A DNA stretch of 64,000 nt from CAWCDJ01 sp963794265 (lineage in GTDB: Bacteria > Acidobacteriota > Terriglobia > Bryobacterales > Bryobacteraceae): NCBI GenBank assembly GCA_963794265.1, contig CAWCDJ010000001.1, forward strand, positions 992,001 through 1,056,000, read 5' to 3'. A program made the translations under genes and the position numbers. Positions 1 to 8,044 of this stretch are shown here, one piece after another (position 1 is the first letter of the stretch; each line of letters opens with the position of its first letter). The notes below the pieces were generated by a model. It did not search any database, was not told the DNA's origin, and saw nothing but the letters and a program-made list of their open reading frames with translations.

Positions 1-2
1 GC

Positions 3-1067
3 GGCATGAAAACCATCTGCTGGTTCGAAGATGTCTGGCGCGGCGATGTCCCGGGGGTCGAACAGGCGCAGGAGAGATCATTCAACGGGCGGAACGCCGG
101 GACGCTCTGCTTCAATAACCCCAACTACCGCAACTGGCTGCTCGGAATGGTGGAGGATTACGCCCGGTCTCACGAGATTGACGGCATCATGTGGGGATCG
201 GAACGGCAGGGGGCGTTCGCCAATGCGTTGGGAGCGTCGCACGGCGGAGTTCCGCGCGATCCGGCGAGCGTCACCTGCTTTTGTCCGTTCTGCGAGAAGA
301 AGGCGCGCGACCGTGGCATTGACCCGAAGCGAGCGCGCCTGGGTTTCGCCGCGTTGATCTCGTTCGTCGAAAATGCCCGGCAGTCCCGCCCGCCGGTGGA
401 TGGCTACTATGTTACGCTCTGGCGCCTGCTACTCCGGTACCCGGAGTTACTCGCGTGGGAGATGCTCTGGACCGACAGCCTCCGCGAGACCTATGCCGCC
501 ATGCGCCAGCGCGTGAAAGAGGTGAAACCGTCGATCGGCATCGGCTGGCACATCTGGCACAATAACTCTTTCAGCCCTATTTACCGCGCCGAACAGGACC
601 TTACGGAATTGAGCCCGCACTCCGATTTCCTCAAAATGGTGATGTACCACAACTGCGGAGGCGAGCGCCTGGCCGGCTACATTCGCAACGTGGGCCACAC
701 GCTCTATGGCGACATCCCGGGCCAGGAACTATTGGATTTTCACTATCGCGTTCTCGACTACCGCCACGAGAAACCTCTCGACGAGATTTCCGCATCCGGC
801 CTCTCCTCCGATTATGTCTACCAGGAAGCCCGGCGGGCCCGCGAAGCACTCAACGGAAGTAACACCAGGCTCTGGCCGGGAATCGACATCGATATTCCAA
901 CCGCGGCTGTTTCCAGTAAATCCTCGCCGGAAGGGACGCGAGATGCGGTTTTGGCCGCGTTCCACGCCGGCGCCGACGGGGTGATTCTTTCGCGGAAATA
1001 CTCCGAAATGAGGCTGCCGAACCTTTGCGGCGCGGGCGAGGCGGTTCGGCAACTCGGAGTCGCCTGA
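3..1067 (+). CDS. putative glycoside hydrolase-like protein, 5' truncated by window edge
   Basis: The reading frame is open to the left edge, so the first in-frame ATG (base 6) is probably internal and the gene probably starts upstream. The visible 353 residues resemble the hypothetical alpha-amylase-like TIM-barrel glycosyl hydrolases of Acidobacteria and Planctomycetes. They contain a DGIMWGSE strand, a Cys cluster CFCPFC (about residues 91-96 from the ATG) followed by a charged helix, and later barrel-like strands such as GIGWHIWHN and DGVILSRKYSE. No catalytic residue can be assigned with confidence. Substrate unknown. The GH class is an inference from overall pattern. Confidence 0.7.
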   Translation, partial: GMKTICWFEDVWRGDVPGVEQAQERSFNGRNAGTLCFNNPNYRNWLLGMVEDYARSHEIDGIMWGSERQGAFANALGASHGGVPRDPASVTCFCPFCEKKARDRGIDPKRARLGFAALISFVENARQSRPPVDGYYVTLWRLLLRYPELLAWEMLWTDSLRETYAAMRQRVKEVKPSIGIGWHIWHNNSFSPIYRAEQDLTELSPHSDFLKMVMYHNCGGERLAGYIRNVGHTLYGDIPGQELLDFHYRVLDYRHEKPLDEISASGLSSDYVYQEARRAREALNGSNTRLWPGIDIDIPTAAVSSKSSPEGTRDAVLAAFHAGADGVILSRKYSEMRLPNLCGAGEAVRQLGVA

Positions 1068-1079
1068 AATTTTTACACG

Positions 1080-1415
1080 TTAGTGATGGCCGTGTCCGCC
1101 GTGCTCATGGCCCCCGTGTTCATGGCCCCCGGCGCGGTTGCCTTGCCCGCGGTGCTCGTAGTGCTCGTGCTCATGATGCTCATGGCCGCCCCAGAAGGGT
1201 ACCGACAGATACGAGTAAGGATACCCGTCATAAGGGTTCGCATATGAGTATGAGTAAGGGGTCGGGTAGCCATAATAGTAGGGAGCCGGATAGTCGTAAT
1301 TGGGGTTACCCACAGTAATACCGAAATGGACTCCGCCGGCTGTCGCCGGGTGCGGAACCGCCAGCGCCAGCATCGCTCCAAGAGCAAATACCGGGATTCC
1401 GAGTTTTTTCAACAT
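1080..1415 (-). CDS. secreted Tyr/Pro-rich protein with His-rich tail
   Basis: 111-residue protein with a clear signal peptide (MLKKLGIPVFALGAMLALA, cleavage near ATAGG). A Tyr/Pro/Asn-rich middle (residues about 35-75) is followed by a His/Glu/Gly-rich C-terminus with many HE and HEHGG units, which suggests metal binding, though that is not shown. The start is supported by a strong purine-rich ribosome site (ggaggg) upstream on the minus strand. It is a tandem paralogue of the next gene: same leader (KK-G-P--ALGAML), same order of Tyr-rich then Gly/His-rich parts. Function unknown. Confidence 0.75.
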   Translation of the reverse strand: MLKKLGIPVFALGAMLALAVPHPATAGGVHFGITVGNPNYDYPAPYYYGYPTPYSYSYANPYDGYPYSYLSVPFWGGHEHHEHEHYEHRGQGNRAGGHEHGGHEHGGHGHH

Positions 1416-1462
1416 ACCTTCCCTCCACTTTTTATTGAACGCAATCGAATCGCCGAACTCAG

Positions 1463-1819
1463 TTACCGGCGGCCCCCGTGGTGACCGCCGAAATGCCCTC
1501 GGTCGAAGCGGCCGCCGTAAAATCCTCCGTGGTGTCCGCGGTAAAAGTGATTCTCAAAACCGTGACCGCCGAATCCAAAGGCGAAAGGTGTTATGTAAGT
1601 GGGCGAATAATAGCCGTAAGGGTATGCATAACTATACGGATATGCGTATGCATAGTTATAAGGATAACCGTATGGACCGTACCCGTATGGGACCGGGTAG
1701 GTGTAGGCGGGCGCGCCTAGGTAGACGCCGAACCGGACCTTGGCGTCGGCCGGCGTCGGTTTCACAAAAGCCAGCATCGCGCCCAAAGCCAAAGCCGGAA
1801 ATCCGATTTTCTTCCACAT
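1463..1819 (-). CDS. secreted Tyr/Gly-rich protein, paralogue of the 1080-1415 protein
   Basis: 118 residues. Signal peptide MWKKIGFPALALGAMLAF with cleavage near ADAKV, then a strongly Tyr/Pro-rich segment (YPYNYAYAYPYSYAYPYGYY, about residues 52-71) and a Gly/His/Arg-rich C-terminus (GGHHGGRR end). The start has an aggaag ribosome site. It lies upstream of its paralogue on the same strand with a 47-bp gap, so the two may be co-transcribed. Low-complexity secreted proteins of this kind are usually surface or matrix proteins. No enzymatic motif is visible. Confidence 0.75.
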   Translation of the reverse strand: MWKKIGFPALALGAMLAFVKPTPADAKVRFGVYLGAPAYTYPVPYGYGPYGYPYNYAYAYPYSYAYPYGYYSPTYITPFAFGFGGHGFENHFYRGHHGGFYGGRFDRGHFGGHHGGRR

Positions 1820-2218
1820 TTCTTCCTCTAACTCGTTGGATGCCCGGAGCTCGGTCGAGACCGTAAAGACCTGTAAGCGCGCCCGGGCTCGTTCGGGCGG
1901 ATCCGGCGACTGGCCTCCGGACGGATTTCACGCCCGCCGGGGCTGTGGAAGACCCCTGAATCCTGCAAAACACCCCACTTTAGGCCCATTACTGTTCATT
2001 CGCGCACCGATGCCCGGTTTGGTAGCGGTGCCGAACCACGCTTTTTTGGCGTACCCTATGAATAAGACATTGAATTGTACTGTTCCGACGGCTTCTCTTC
2101 AATTCCAACCGGAGCCACCGAAAACTGGGTTTCCGTGGCTACCCACCGGCGCTACGCCCACCGCAACCGTCGTGGCAGGTTTCGGCCGTAAGGACGAATT
2201 TCATTTGGGAGTACCAAT
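1820..2218. other. gene-free stretch between secreted-protein pair and crp-like gene
   Basis: About 400 bases separate the divergent genes. It should hold promoters for both directions, but I found no convincing -35/-10 pair, no terminator and no repeat. Only short frames without codon bias are present. Confidence 0.5.
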
Positions 2219-2947
2219 ATGCCGAATGGCGCAAAATTGAGTGCTGCGCGTGAGATGGAAGATGCATTGATGTATCTCCCGCGCAAGGGCGTTACCGATT
2301 ACCGCAAGGGCCAGATCATCTTCGATGAGCACCAGCCTTCCAAGGGCCTGCACCTGGTGGTCCAGGGTCGAGTGAAAGTCACTATGGCGTTGGATGACGG
2401 TACGCAAACAGTTGTCGACATCTTTACCACGGACGACTTCTTTGGCGAGAGTTCGCTCCTGGGATCGAGTCATCACCCCGAGAGGGCCATGGCTCTCGAT
2501 AACGTCACGCTGATGTCCTGGACCAGCACAGAGATCGAGGAGCAGGTGGAACGCCAGCCCCGGCTTGGGATCGCACTCGTGCAGATGCTTGTCAAGAGGG
2601 GACTTGATTACGAAGAGCGATTGCAGAGCTTCGCGCTGGACAAAACACCCGAACGGGTGGTCCGGGCTCTGCTCCGGTTCGCCGAGCGCCTGGGCACTCG
2701 CATGGAGGACGGGTCTATCAAAATTCCGCCACTCACCCATCAGGTGATTTCCGAATACGTGGGAACTTCGCGCGAGATTGTCACGTTTCAGATGAACCAC
2801 CTCCGCCAGAAGGGGCTTTTGCGATATTCCAGGAAGGGAATTCAGGTATATTCCGATGCTCTGCGGGAGCATCTGCAGGCGCAGACCCGCCAGGTCGTGA
2901 ACTGGCCGCACCCCGAAGAAAAGACCTTCGGCGCCGGTCCATTTTAA
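2219..2947 (+). CDS. Crp/Fnr family transcriptional regulator
   Basis: 242 residues with the two-domain Crp/Fnr layout. Residues about 25-130 form the cyclic-nucleotide-binding jelly roll (GLHLVVQGRVKV, FFGESSLLG), then a long dimerisation helix. Residues about 160-225 form the winged helix (PLTHQVISEYVGTSREIVTFQMNHLRQKGLL). There are no cysteines of an FNR iron-sulfur cluster. The FGE-S phosphate-cassette-like motif is present, but the Arg-Ala effector signature of Crp is replaced, so the ligand is unclear. Monocistronic by context; the regulon is not deducible here. Confidence 0.9.
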   Translation: MPNGAKLSAAREMEDALMYLPRKGVTDYRKGQIIFDEHQPSKGLHLVVQGRVKVTMALDDGTQTVVDIFTTDDFFGESSLLGSSHHPERAMALDNVTLMSWTSTEIEEQVERQPRLGIALVQMLVKRGLDYEERLQSFALDKTPERVVRALLRFAERLGTRMEDGSIKIPPLTHQVISEYVGTSREIVTFQMNHLRQKGLLRYSRKGIQVYSDALREHLQAQTRQVVNWPHPEEKTFGAGPF

Positions 2948-3055
2948 CTTCCGAGAGCATCCGGATACTGCCTAAATTGAGGATTAAAGAAGGTTTACAG
3001 CTCGCTGCCGCTCGGGTACATTGAGACTGAAACAGTCCGGTCTCCGAGAGCAGTC

Positions 3056-3811
3056 ATGAGTCTGTATAGTTCGCTTGCGATGGCCGCGCTGGCCGGCATT
3101 CTGGTCCTGAGCGCCAACGCCGCTGAACGTGTGAATGCCGGTGCAACAGGCGCTGGCGGCGGCGTTTCCGCTGCGTCGGCCAGCAGGGTGCCATCCGTCG
3201 CGGAACCTTCCGAGCCGGTCGATAGCGTGCTTGTGAGCCTGCCGGGTCCCCGGGCGAAGCCGGGAATCCAGCTCTCGAACCCGGAGCCCAAGCTCGAAGC
3301 GCCTTCGGTCCCCCCGAAGACGGCCGGGCCGAAGCCAAGCCCCGTACCATCGGCGGTCGCCAAAGCGGTTCGGGAAGCCCCCCGGAAGACCTCTCCCTCG
3401 CCATCTGCACCAGTTTTCCCGCCGGATTTTCAAAAAGATAGCGCACTTTTCTGCCAGCAGCGGATCGGACAATGGAGTAAGGCCGATGCCTACAATCTGT
3501 TGGGCGACCCGCTCCGCGAGCGGCCAGCTTATTCTGAGGCGAAGACGGAGAACGGCCGGATCTACGCATTTCGCGATCCGACCGGGCGCTACCGCGCCCT
3601 GGAACTCGATTTCGCCGCCGACAAAGGTCTTCTGCGTACCGTGTTCGTCTATCCCTGGGGAATGACTTGGCTGGAGTGCCGCCACCTCTGGGGCGCCAAG
3701 GTCACCTCTACCGGGACGAACAATGGGAAAACCTTCTATTCCTATCTCGACCACCGCCTGGATGTCCTGGTCGACCCCCGGGGCAAGGTCGTAAGCCTGG
3801 GCTTCTACTGA
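3056..3811 (+). CDS. secreted protein with Pro-rich linker and conserved C-terminal domain
   Basis: 251 residues. An N-terminal hydrophobic signal segment (residues about 5-22) is followed by a Pro/Ala/Lys-rich low-complexity linker to about residue 125. A compact C-terminal domain (about 130-251) has two Cys (FCQQRIGQW and LECRHLWGA), beta-rich and ending at the carboxyl end of the protein. Such a layout suggests an anchored or periplasmic protein with an exposed domain. I do not recognise the domain. It stands alone between the crp-like gene and the M48 protease gene. Confidence 0.7.
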   Translation: MSLYSSLAMAALAGILVLSANAAERVNAGATGAGGGVSAASASRVPSVAEPSEPVDSVLVSLPGPRAKPGIQLSNPEPKLEAPSVPPKTAGPKPSPVPSAVAKAVREAPRKTSPSPSAPVFPPDFQKDSALFCQQRIGQWSKADAYNLLGDPLRERPAYSEAKTENGRIYAFRDPTGRYRALELDFAADKGLLRTVFVYPWGMTWLECRHLWGAKVTSTGTNNGKTFYSYLDHRLDVLVDPRGKVVSLGFY

Positions 3812-3873
3812 GCGGTCGACTTTCTCCGCCGCGCGGTAACCTCCTCGCCGTGTCTCGCGTTTAACTCTTAGGG

Positions 3874-3900
3874 TTGTTAAGCGCCAGACTGGCGTATAGT
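3874..3900 (+). promoter_or_regulatory. possible promoter of the M48 protease gene
   Basis: A TTGTTA box (3874-3879) and a TATAGT box (3895-3900) lie just upstream of the protease ribosome site. The 15-bp spacing is shorter than ideal, so this is a weak call. Confidence 0.3.
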
Positions 3901-3924
3901 GTACGCATAGAGGAGTTGTCGACA

Positions 3925-4932
3925 ATGAAACGTCGATTCGCTTTACCGATGGCAATGGTGGCTGCCCTGAGCTTGTTGAATTCAGGCGCCTTCGCGGGGG
4001 ACAAAGACAAAAAACAGGACCCGGACGCCATCGGAGACCGCGATGTCGGTAAGGGCGTCAACTTCTACTCGCTCGAGAAGGAGATCGCCCTCGGCAAACA
4101 ACTGGCCCAGGAAGTGGAGCGCCAGGGCAAAATCATCGACGACCCGATCATTGCCGAGTACGTCAACCGGGTCGGGCAGAACCTGGTGCGCAATTCCGAC
4201 GCCAAGGTGCCTTTCACCATCAAGGTTCTGGATTCCGAAGAAGTAAACGCGTTTGCGCTGCCGGGCGGCTTCTTCTTCGTCAACTCCGGGCTGATTCTGA
4301 AAGCGGATACCGAGGCGGAACTGGCCGGCGTGATGGCTCACGAGATTGCGCACGTCGCCGCGCGCCACGGCACCAAGCAGGCCACCCGCGGCGAACTGGC
4401 CAATATCGCTTCGATTCCTCTGATCTTCATGGGAGGCTGGACCGGTTACGCCATCCGGCAGGGCATGGGCCTCGCCATACCTATGGGCTTCCTGCAATTC
4501 TCGCGCGGCATGGAGCGGGAAGCGGATTACCTGGGCTTGCAGTACATGTACAAAGCGGGGTACGACCCCACGGCGTTCGTGGATTTCTTCGAGAAGATCG
4601 AATCGCTCGAGAAGCGGAAACCCGGCTCGATTTCGAAAGTGTTCTCGACACACCCGATGACCGACGACCGCATCAAGGCTGCGCAAGGCGAGATCCAAAC
4701 GATTCTGGCGCCGAAGTCGGAGTACGTCGTGAACACCTCGGAATTCAACGACGTGAAAGGCCGTCTGGCGATGCTGCACAACCGGCGCAAGGTGGATACG
4801 GAAGATCCCAGCCGTCCCCGCCTGCGGCGTGCACCCGGCAGCGGCAATGGACCGGCGGACGCGAACAGCGACGGCACCACCCCCAAGACCGATTCGGACG
4901 AACGTCCAACCCTAAAGCGACGCGACAACTGA
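3925..4932 (+). CDS. M48 family zinc metalloprotease, exported (BepA/YfgC-like)
   Basis: 335 residues from the ATG at 3925, chosen because an aggag ribosome site sits at 3911-3915 and a signal peptide follows directly (MKRRFALPMAMVAALSLL...). The zinc motif HEIAH is at residues 139-143, with the third ligand in EREAD near 199-201, as in peptidase M48. Family members act in the periplasm on misfolded outer-membrane proteins. The TPR tail of BepA is absent; instead the C-terminus (about 285-335) is charged, Arg/Asp/Gly-rich and probably disordered. A good intrinsic terminator follows. Confidence 0.9.
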   Translation: MKRRFALPMAMVAALSLLNSGAFAGDKDKKQDPDAIGDRDVGKGVNFYSLEKEIALGKQLAQEVERQGKIIDDPIIAEYVNRVGQNLVRNSDAKVPFTIKVLDSEEVNAFALPGGFFFVNSGLILKADTEAELAGVMAHEIAHVAARHGTKQATRGELANIASIPLIFMGGWTGYAIRQGMGLAIPMGFLQFSRGMEREADYLGLQYMYKAGYDPTAFVDFFEKIESLEKRKPGSISKVFSTHPMTDDRIKAAQGEIQTILAPKSEYVVNTSEFNDVKGRLAMLHNRRKVDTEDPSRPRLRRAPGSGNGPADANSDGTTPKTDSDERPTLKRRDN

Positions 4933-4955
4933 TCGAGTCTCCAGCCGGAAAGGCT

Positions 4956-4990
4956 AAGGGGCACGCCGCGAAAACGGTGTGCCCCTTTTT
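4956..4990 (+). terminator. Rho-independent terminator after the M48 gene
   Basis: A 10-bp GC-rich stem (ggggcacgcc at 4958-4967 against ggtgtgcccc at 4976-4985, one G-T pair), an 8-base loop and a run of five T. Placed 24 bases after the stop codon. Confidence 0.85.
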
Positions 4991-5006
4991 GATTGGTGGC
5001 GGCCCG

Positions 5007-5029
5007 CCCCCTCACGGTCGCGGCTCTGT
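5007..5029. repeat. half copy of the cctcacggtcgcggctctgt repeat
   Basis: This 20-base core (ctcacggtcgcggctctgt) recurs at 16644-16663 and, with small changes, at 36983-36998, where it forms inverted-repeat elements. Here only one arm is present, directly after a terminator. Confidence 0.55.
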
Positions 5030-5047
5030 TGCGTCAGCGAGAGTCGC

Positions 5048-5650
5048 TTAGCTCGCTTTGCGGGTGATGATCGCCGAACCGCGCTCCCCTTCTTCCCCCG
5101 CCCAGGAATGCTGCCGGGAGTGGCTGCTGAGCTGGTTGTGAACTTCCTTCACGCCCGTCACCGACTCCGCGAGGTCTTCGGCCAGGCGCTTCGAGCGGCG
5201 ATCCTCCACGGCGCCCGTGAGCGTCACCTCGCCTTCCTTGACCTGCACTTCGATGTCAGTGGCGTCGATGTAGGCATTTTCGGTAAGGCACTCGTTCACG
5301 TCCTCCCAAATCCGCTGGTCGGATCTTACGTAGTTCTTCGGACCGCGGCCGGCGTAGCGGCCCCGTTCACTCATCCCGCCCCAGCCTTCGCCGGATCTCC
5401 CGATTTCACCATGGCCCTTCGGTTCGCGACCTTCGCCGCGACCTGCCCCCCGGACCCAGTCGCCGCGCTCTGCGTGCTCCCGGTAACGCTCCAGGCCGCG
5501 ACCGTATTCTTCGCGTCCCCAATCTTCCCGTCCCCGATACTCGGGGCCTCCCTCGCCGTGCTCGCTCCACTCGCGCCCGCGGTCCCAGTCCCAGCGGCCT
5601 CCGTTTCGTTCGCGGTCGCGCTCGCGCTCCCACTCGTTCCGGTCTGCCAT
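5048..5650 (-). CDS. BON domain protein with charged Arg/Gly/Glu/Trp-rich N-terminus
   Basis: 200 residues. The first ~105 are low complexity, built from Trp, Arg, Glu and Gly (RWDWDRGREW, REDWGREEYGRG). Residues about 110-175 form a single BON domain (DQRIWEDVNECLTENAYID, IEVQVKEGEVTLTGAV, VTGVKEVHNQL), a fold that binds phospholipid or membrane surfaces in OsmY-like stress proteins. No signal peptide is visible, unlike periplasmic OsmY. This combination is seen in general-stress proteins of several soil bacteria. Monocistronic. Confidence 0.8.
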   Translation of the reverse strand: MADRNEWERERDRERNGGRWDWDRGREWSEHGEGGPEYRGREDWGREEYGRGLERYREHAERGDWVRGAGRGEGREPKGHGEIGRSGEGWGGMSERGRYAGRGPKNYVRSDQRIWEDVNECLTENAYIDATDIEVQVKEGEVTLTGAVEDRRSKRLAEDLAESVTGVKEVHNQLSSHSRQHSWAGEEGERGSAIITRKAS

Positions 5651-5896
5651 AGCATCCCCTTTCCTTCAACGATCCGGCGCCTCCGAGCCCTCGCCGGACC
5701 CGTCCCTTTCTATGCTAACGACGGTGCCACACCCAGGCAATCCGGCCGGGCGCTCCAGTGTTCGGTATCCACCGCAGAAAAAGGTTCCATCCGCACACCC
5801 GGCTAAGCCCGGCGCAGTGTGCCGGCGCCTCCAGCCCGAAAGATCGTATTGACTTTAAGCTGCTAAGTACTCAAGCTGTAACTAGCGAGGTGCCTT

Positions 5897-6940
5897 ATGA
5901 AAGCGCTTTGGGTGGTCGGAATTTCGACGGTGCTTCTGGCGCTGGGTGCCAGTCCCTCCTTCGCGCAGGCGGTGATCGGAGCCAAATCGGGAGTCGTAAA
6001 CTACACCGAAGGCTCGGTCTATCTGGGCGATAAGCTGCTCGAAATTCAGCCGGCCCAGTTCCCGGAAATCAAGGAAAACGCCGTTCTTCGCACCGAGCAA
6101 GGGCGCGCCGAGATTCTGCTGCCTCCCGGCGTCGTCATGCGGATCGGCGAGCATACCTCGTTTCGAATGATCACCAACCGGCTCATCGACACCCGGCTCG
6201 AGCTTCTCACGGGCTCGGCGGTCATCGAAGCCGACGAAATTGGTAAAGAGACCCACGTCACGGTAGTTGCGAAGAACGCCACCATCAGCCTGGATAAAGT
6301 CGGGCTCTACCGCTTCGATATGCAACCGGCCCGCCTGAAGGTTTTCAAGGGCTCGGCCGCCGTGCAAAGGGGTTCGGATACGGTGGAGGTTTCAAGCGGC
6401 AAGATGCTGGAATTGGGAAGCACGCTCGCCACGGCTGAGAAATTCAATGCCGAGGATACCGACAGCCTCGATCACTGGAGCCGGCGGCGCGGCGAATTAA
6501 TGGCCATGTCGAATATCTCAGCAGCCAACCGTGCGCGCACCGGAGGCTGGCAGCAGGATCCCTGCACCAATATGTACGCGAATTCCCTCGGATCGTGGGG
6601 GTATAACCCCTACTACGGACTGGGGACCTACATCCCGTGCACCGGGTCCATCTACAGTCCGTATGGTTACCGGTTCTGGAGTCCGATGGGAGTCTACCAG
6701 GCGTTTTATGCGCCGAGGCCGATCTTCACCCAGAGACCTGGATTTGGCAGTGGTGGTTTCAACCCCGGATATTCCACCATGGGACGGACCTCCAGCGGCT
6801 ATTCGGGCACGATGTCGTCCATGTCGTCCGTAGCGGCGGCTCCGGCCGCAGCCTCGAGCACAGGTTCAGTGTCCTCTTCCGCTGGGGCCGGCGCTTCGGT
6901 TGGACACGGCTCGGGCGGCGGCGGCGGCCGCGGCCACTAG
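5897..6940 (+). CDS. FecR domain protein, secreted
   Basis: 347 residues. Signal peptide to about residue 24 (cleavage near SFAQA). A FecR-like beta domain spans about 30-150 (TEQGRAEILLPPGVVMRIGEHTSF; LELLTGSAVIEA; LKVFKGSAAVQ). Then comes an aromatic Gly/Tyr/Pro-rich stretch (about 215-290) and a Ser/Ala/Gly-rich tail. Acidobacterial FecR proteins of this type are free-standing, without the FecA/FecI partners, and are thought to be envelope proteins. There is no sigma factor or TonB receptor nearby, so a role in iron signalling is unlikely. Confidence 0.8.
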   Translation: MKALWVVGISTVLLALGASPSFAQAVIGAKSGVVNYTEGSVYLGDKLLEIQPAQFPEIKENAVLRTEQGRAEILLPPGVVMRIGEHTSFRMITNRLIDTRLELLTGSAVIEADEIGKETHVTVVAKNATISLDKVGLYRFDMQPARLKVFKGSAAVQRGSDTVEVSSGKMLELGSTLATAEKFNAEDTDSLDHWSRRRGELMAMSNISAANRARTGGWQQDPCTNMYANSLGSWGYNPYYGLGTYIPCTGSIYSPYGYRFWSPMGVYQAFYAPRPIFTQRPGFGSGGFNPGYSTMGRTSSGYSGTMSSMSSVAAAPAAASSTGSVSSSAGAGASVGHGSGGGGGRGH

Positions 6941-6950
6941 GCAGAATACC

Positions 6951-6991
6951 GCTTCCGGCCTCGTCTGCTCCATGGCGGACAGGCCGGAGGC
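6951..6991. terminator. hairpin between convergent genes
   Basis: An 11-bp inverted repeat (gcttccggcct against aggccggaggc) lies between the FecR gene and the opposing receiver gene. It has no T run, so it is a structural or Rho-assisted end at best. Confidence 0.4.
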
Positions 6992-6999
6992 TTAGACCT

Positions 7000-7446
7000 T
7001 CAGACTACCGCGCGTACGGGACGGTGCCGGCGGCTGGCCCGCATGGCGATCAATTCTGCTACTTCTCCAAGCAGAGCGGGCAGGTTTTCCGTGTACACCG
7101 CGATCTGGTGGGCGGCGCTTCGGGCGCGCCGGCCGGCGGGTTCGTAAGAGGTGACCAGCGCCGTCGCCGGCCGGTAGTCCTTAACCCTTGCATAGGCCAG
7201 CACATTCCGCGCGGCAGACCGCGACCCGATCGCCGAATCGCTCAATACGAGCTCATACGTGCCTGCGTCGAGCTTCGCCAGAGCTTCTGCCGGGGTCGAG
7301 GCCGAATCCACGGAATACCCTCCGGCCTCCAGGATCGTCTTCAGTGCCAGCCGGGATGCCAGATCTCCATGCACAAGCAAAACACGCGCCAACTCCAGGC
7401 ACCGGGCATTCGTATCGCGATAGACCGGCTCGGGATGTTTACTCAT
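7000..7446 (-). CDS. degenerate response-regulator receiver protein
   Basis: 148 residues with one receiver (CheY-like) fold at about 20-135: RVLLVHGDLASR strand and helix, LVLSD with Asp70 at the phosphoacceptor site, then ALVTSYEP. The acidic pair normally before the first helix is reduced to one Asp (HGD rather than DD/ED), and the conserved Lys near the end is missing (VYTENLPALL). It is therefore likely a pseudo-receiver or a weak phosphoacceptor. It has no output domain and no kinase neighbour. A basic tail (RRHRPVR) ends the protein. Confidence 0.75.
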   Translation of the reverse strand: MSKHPEPVYRDTNARCLELARVLLVHGDLASRLALKTILEAGGYSVDSASTPAEALAKLDAGTYELVLSDSAIGSRSAARNVLAYARVKDYRPATALVTSYEPAGRRARSAAHQIAVYTENLPALLGEVAELIAMRASRRHRPVRAVV

Positions 7447-7696
7447 TTTCGGTCTAGAATTACTTTACTCGAAGTTTCAGATTTTGAAGCCTCAAAATTT
7501 GAAAGAATCGGGTGACCACCTGAATCGCCTGTATGCTCCACCGCTCGCCGCCCTGGATAGCGTGAGCAAACCCGCAGATGATTTCCGATCGCCAGCCGGG
7601 TCGGCCCAGGCGCTGGCGCTCCGCGAATTCGCGGGGCACAACCGCGCCACATCGGCATGAGAATCGGCGTCTCATGGTAGTACACTAGTGCGTTAC

Positions 7697-8038
7697 ATGC
7701 CGCTCCAATTGAGTCACGAGGAGATCGCTCCGGGAACCGTCGCCGTGACCGTGGCGGGCAAGCTCATGCTGGGGCCGGAAGGCGAGCGGATCGTCAGCCT
7801 GGTGGACCAGTTGCTGGCCGAAGGCATCCGGACCATCATTTTCGACCTCACGGCAGTCACGGTGATCGATAGCACCGGCATCGGCCGCTTCATCGCAAGC
7901 TATAACAAGATCGTCGGAGCCGGCGGGGAGATGCGCATGGCCGGCGCCACGGGCCACGTCTTCCATTCGTTTAAAGTCAGCCTGCTCGACCAGGTGTTCC
8001 CTTTCTACCCTGCGGTCGAGGACGCCCTGCGCGGCTGA
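7697..8038 (+). CDS. STAS domain anti-anti-sigma factor
   Basis: 113 residues from ATG 7697; a GTG three codons earlier (7688) is an alternative start. The whole protein is one STAS domain. The hallmark IDSTGIGRF loop places the phosphorylatable Ser at residue 59. SpoIIAA/RsbV-type proteins bind and titrate serine-kinase anti-sigma factors and are turned off by phosphorylation at this Ser. No partner kinase or sigma gene lies in the neighbourhood. Confidence 0.85.
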   Translation: MPLQLSHEEIAPGTVAVTVAGKLMLGPEGERIVSLVDQLLAEGIRTIIFDLTAVTVIDSTGIGRFIASYNKIVGAGGEMRMAGATGHVFHSFKVSLLDQVFPFYPAVEDALRG

Positions 8039-8044
8039 TCCCCG

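Noticed and set aside
5849..5882. TTGACT box upstream of the FecR gene
   Set aside because: No -10 box at 16-18 bp spacing, so no promoter was called.
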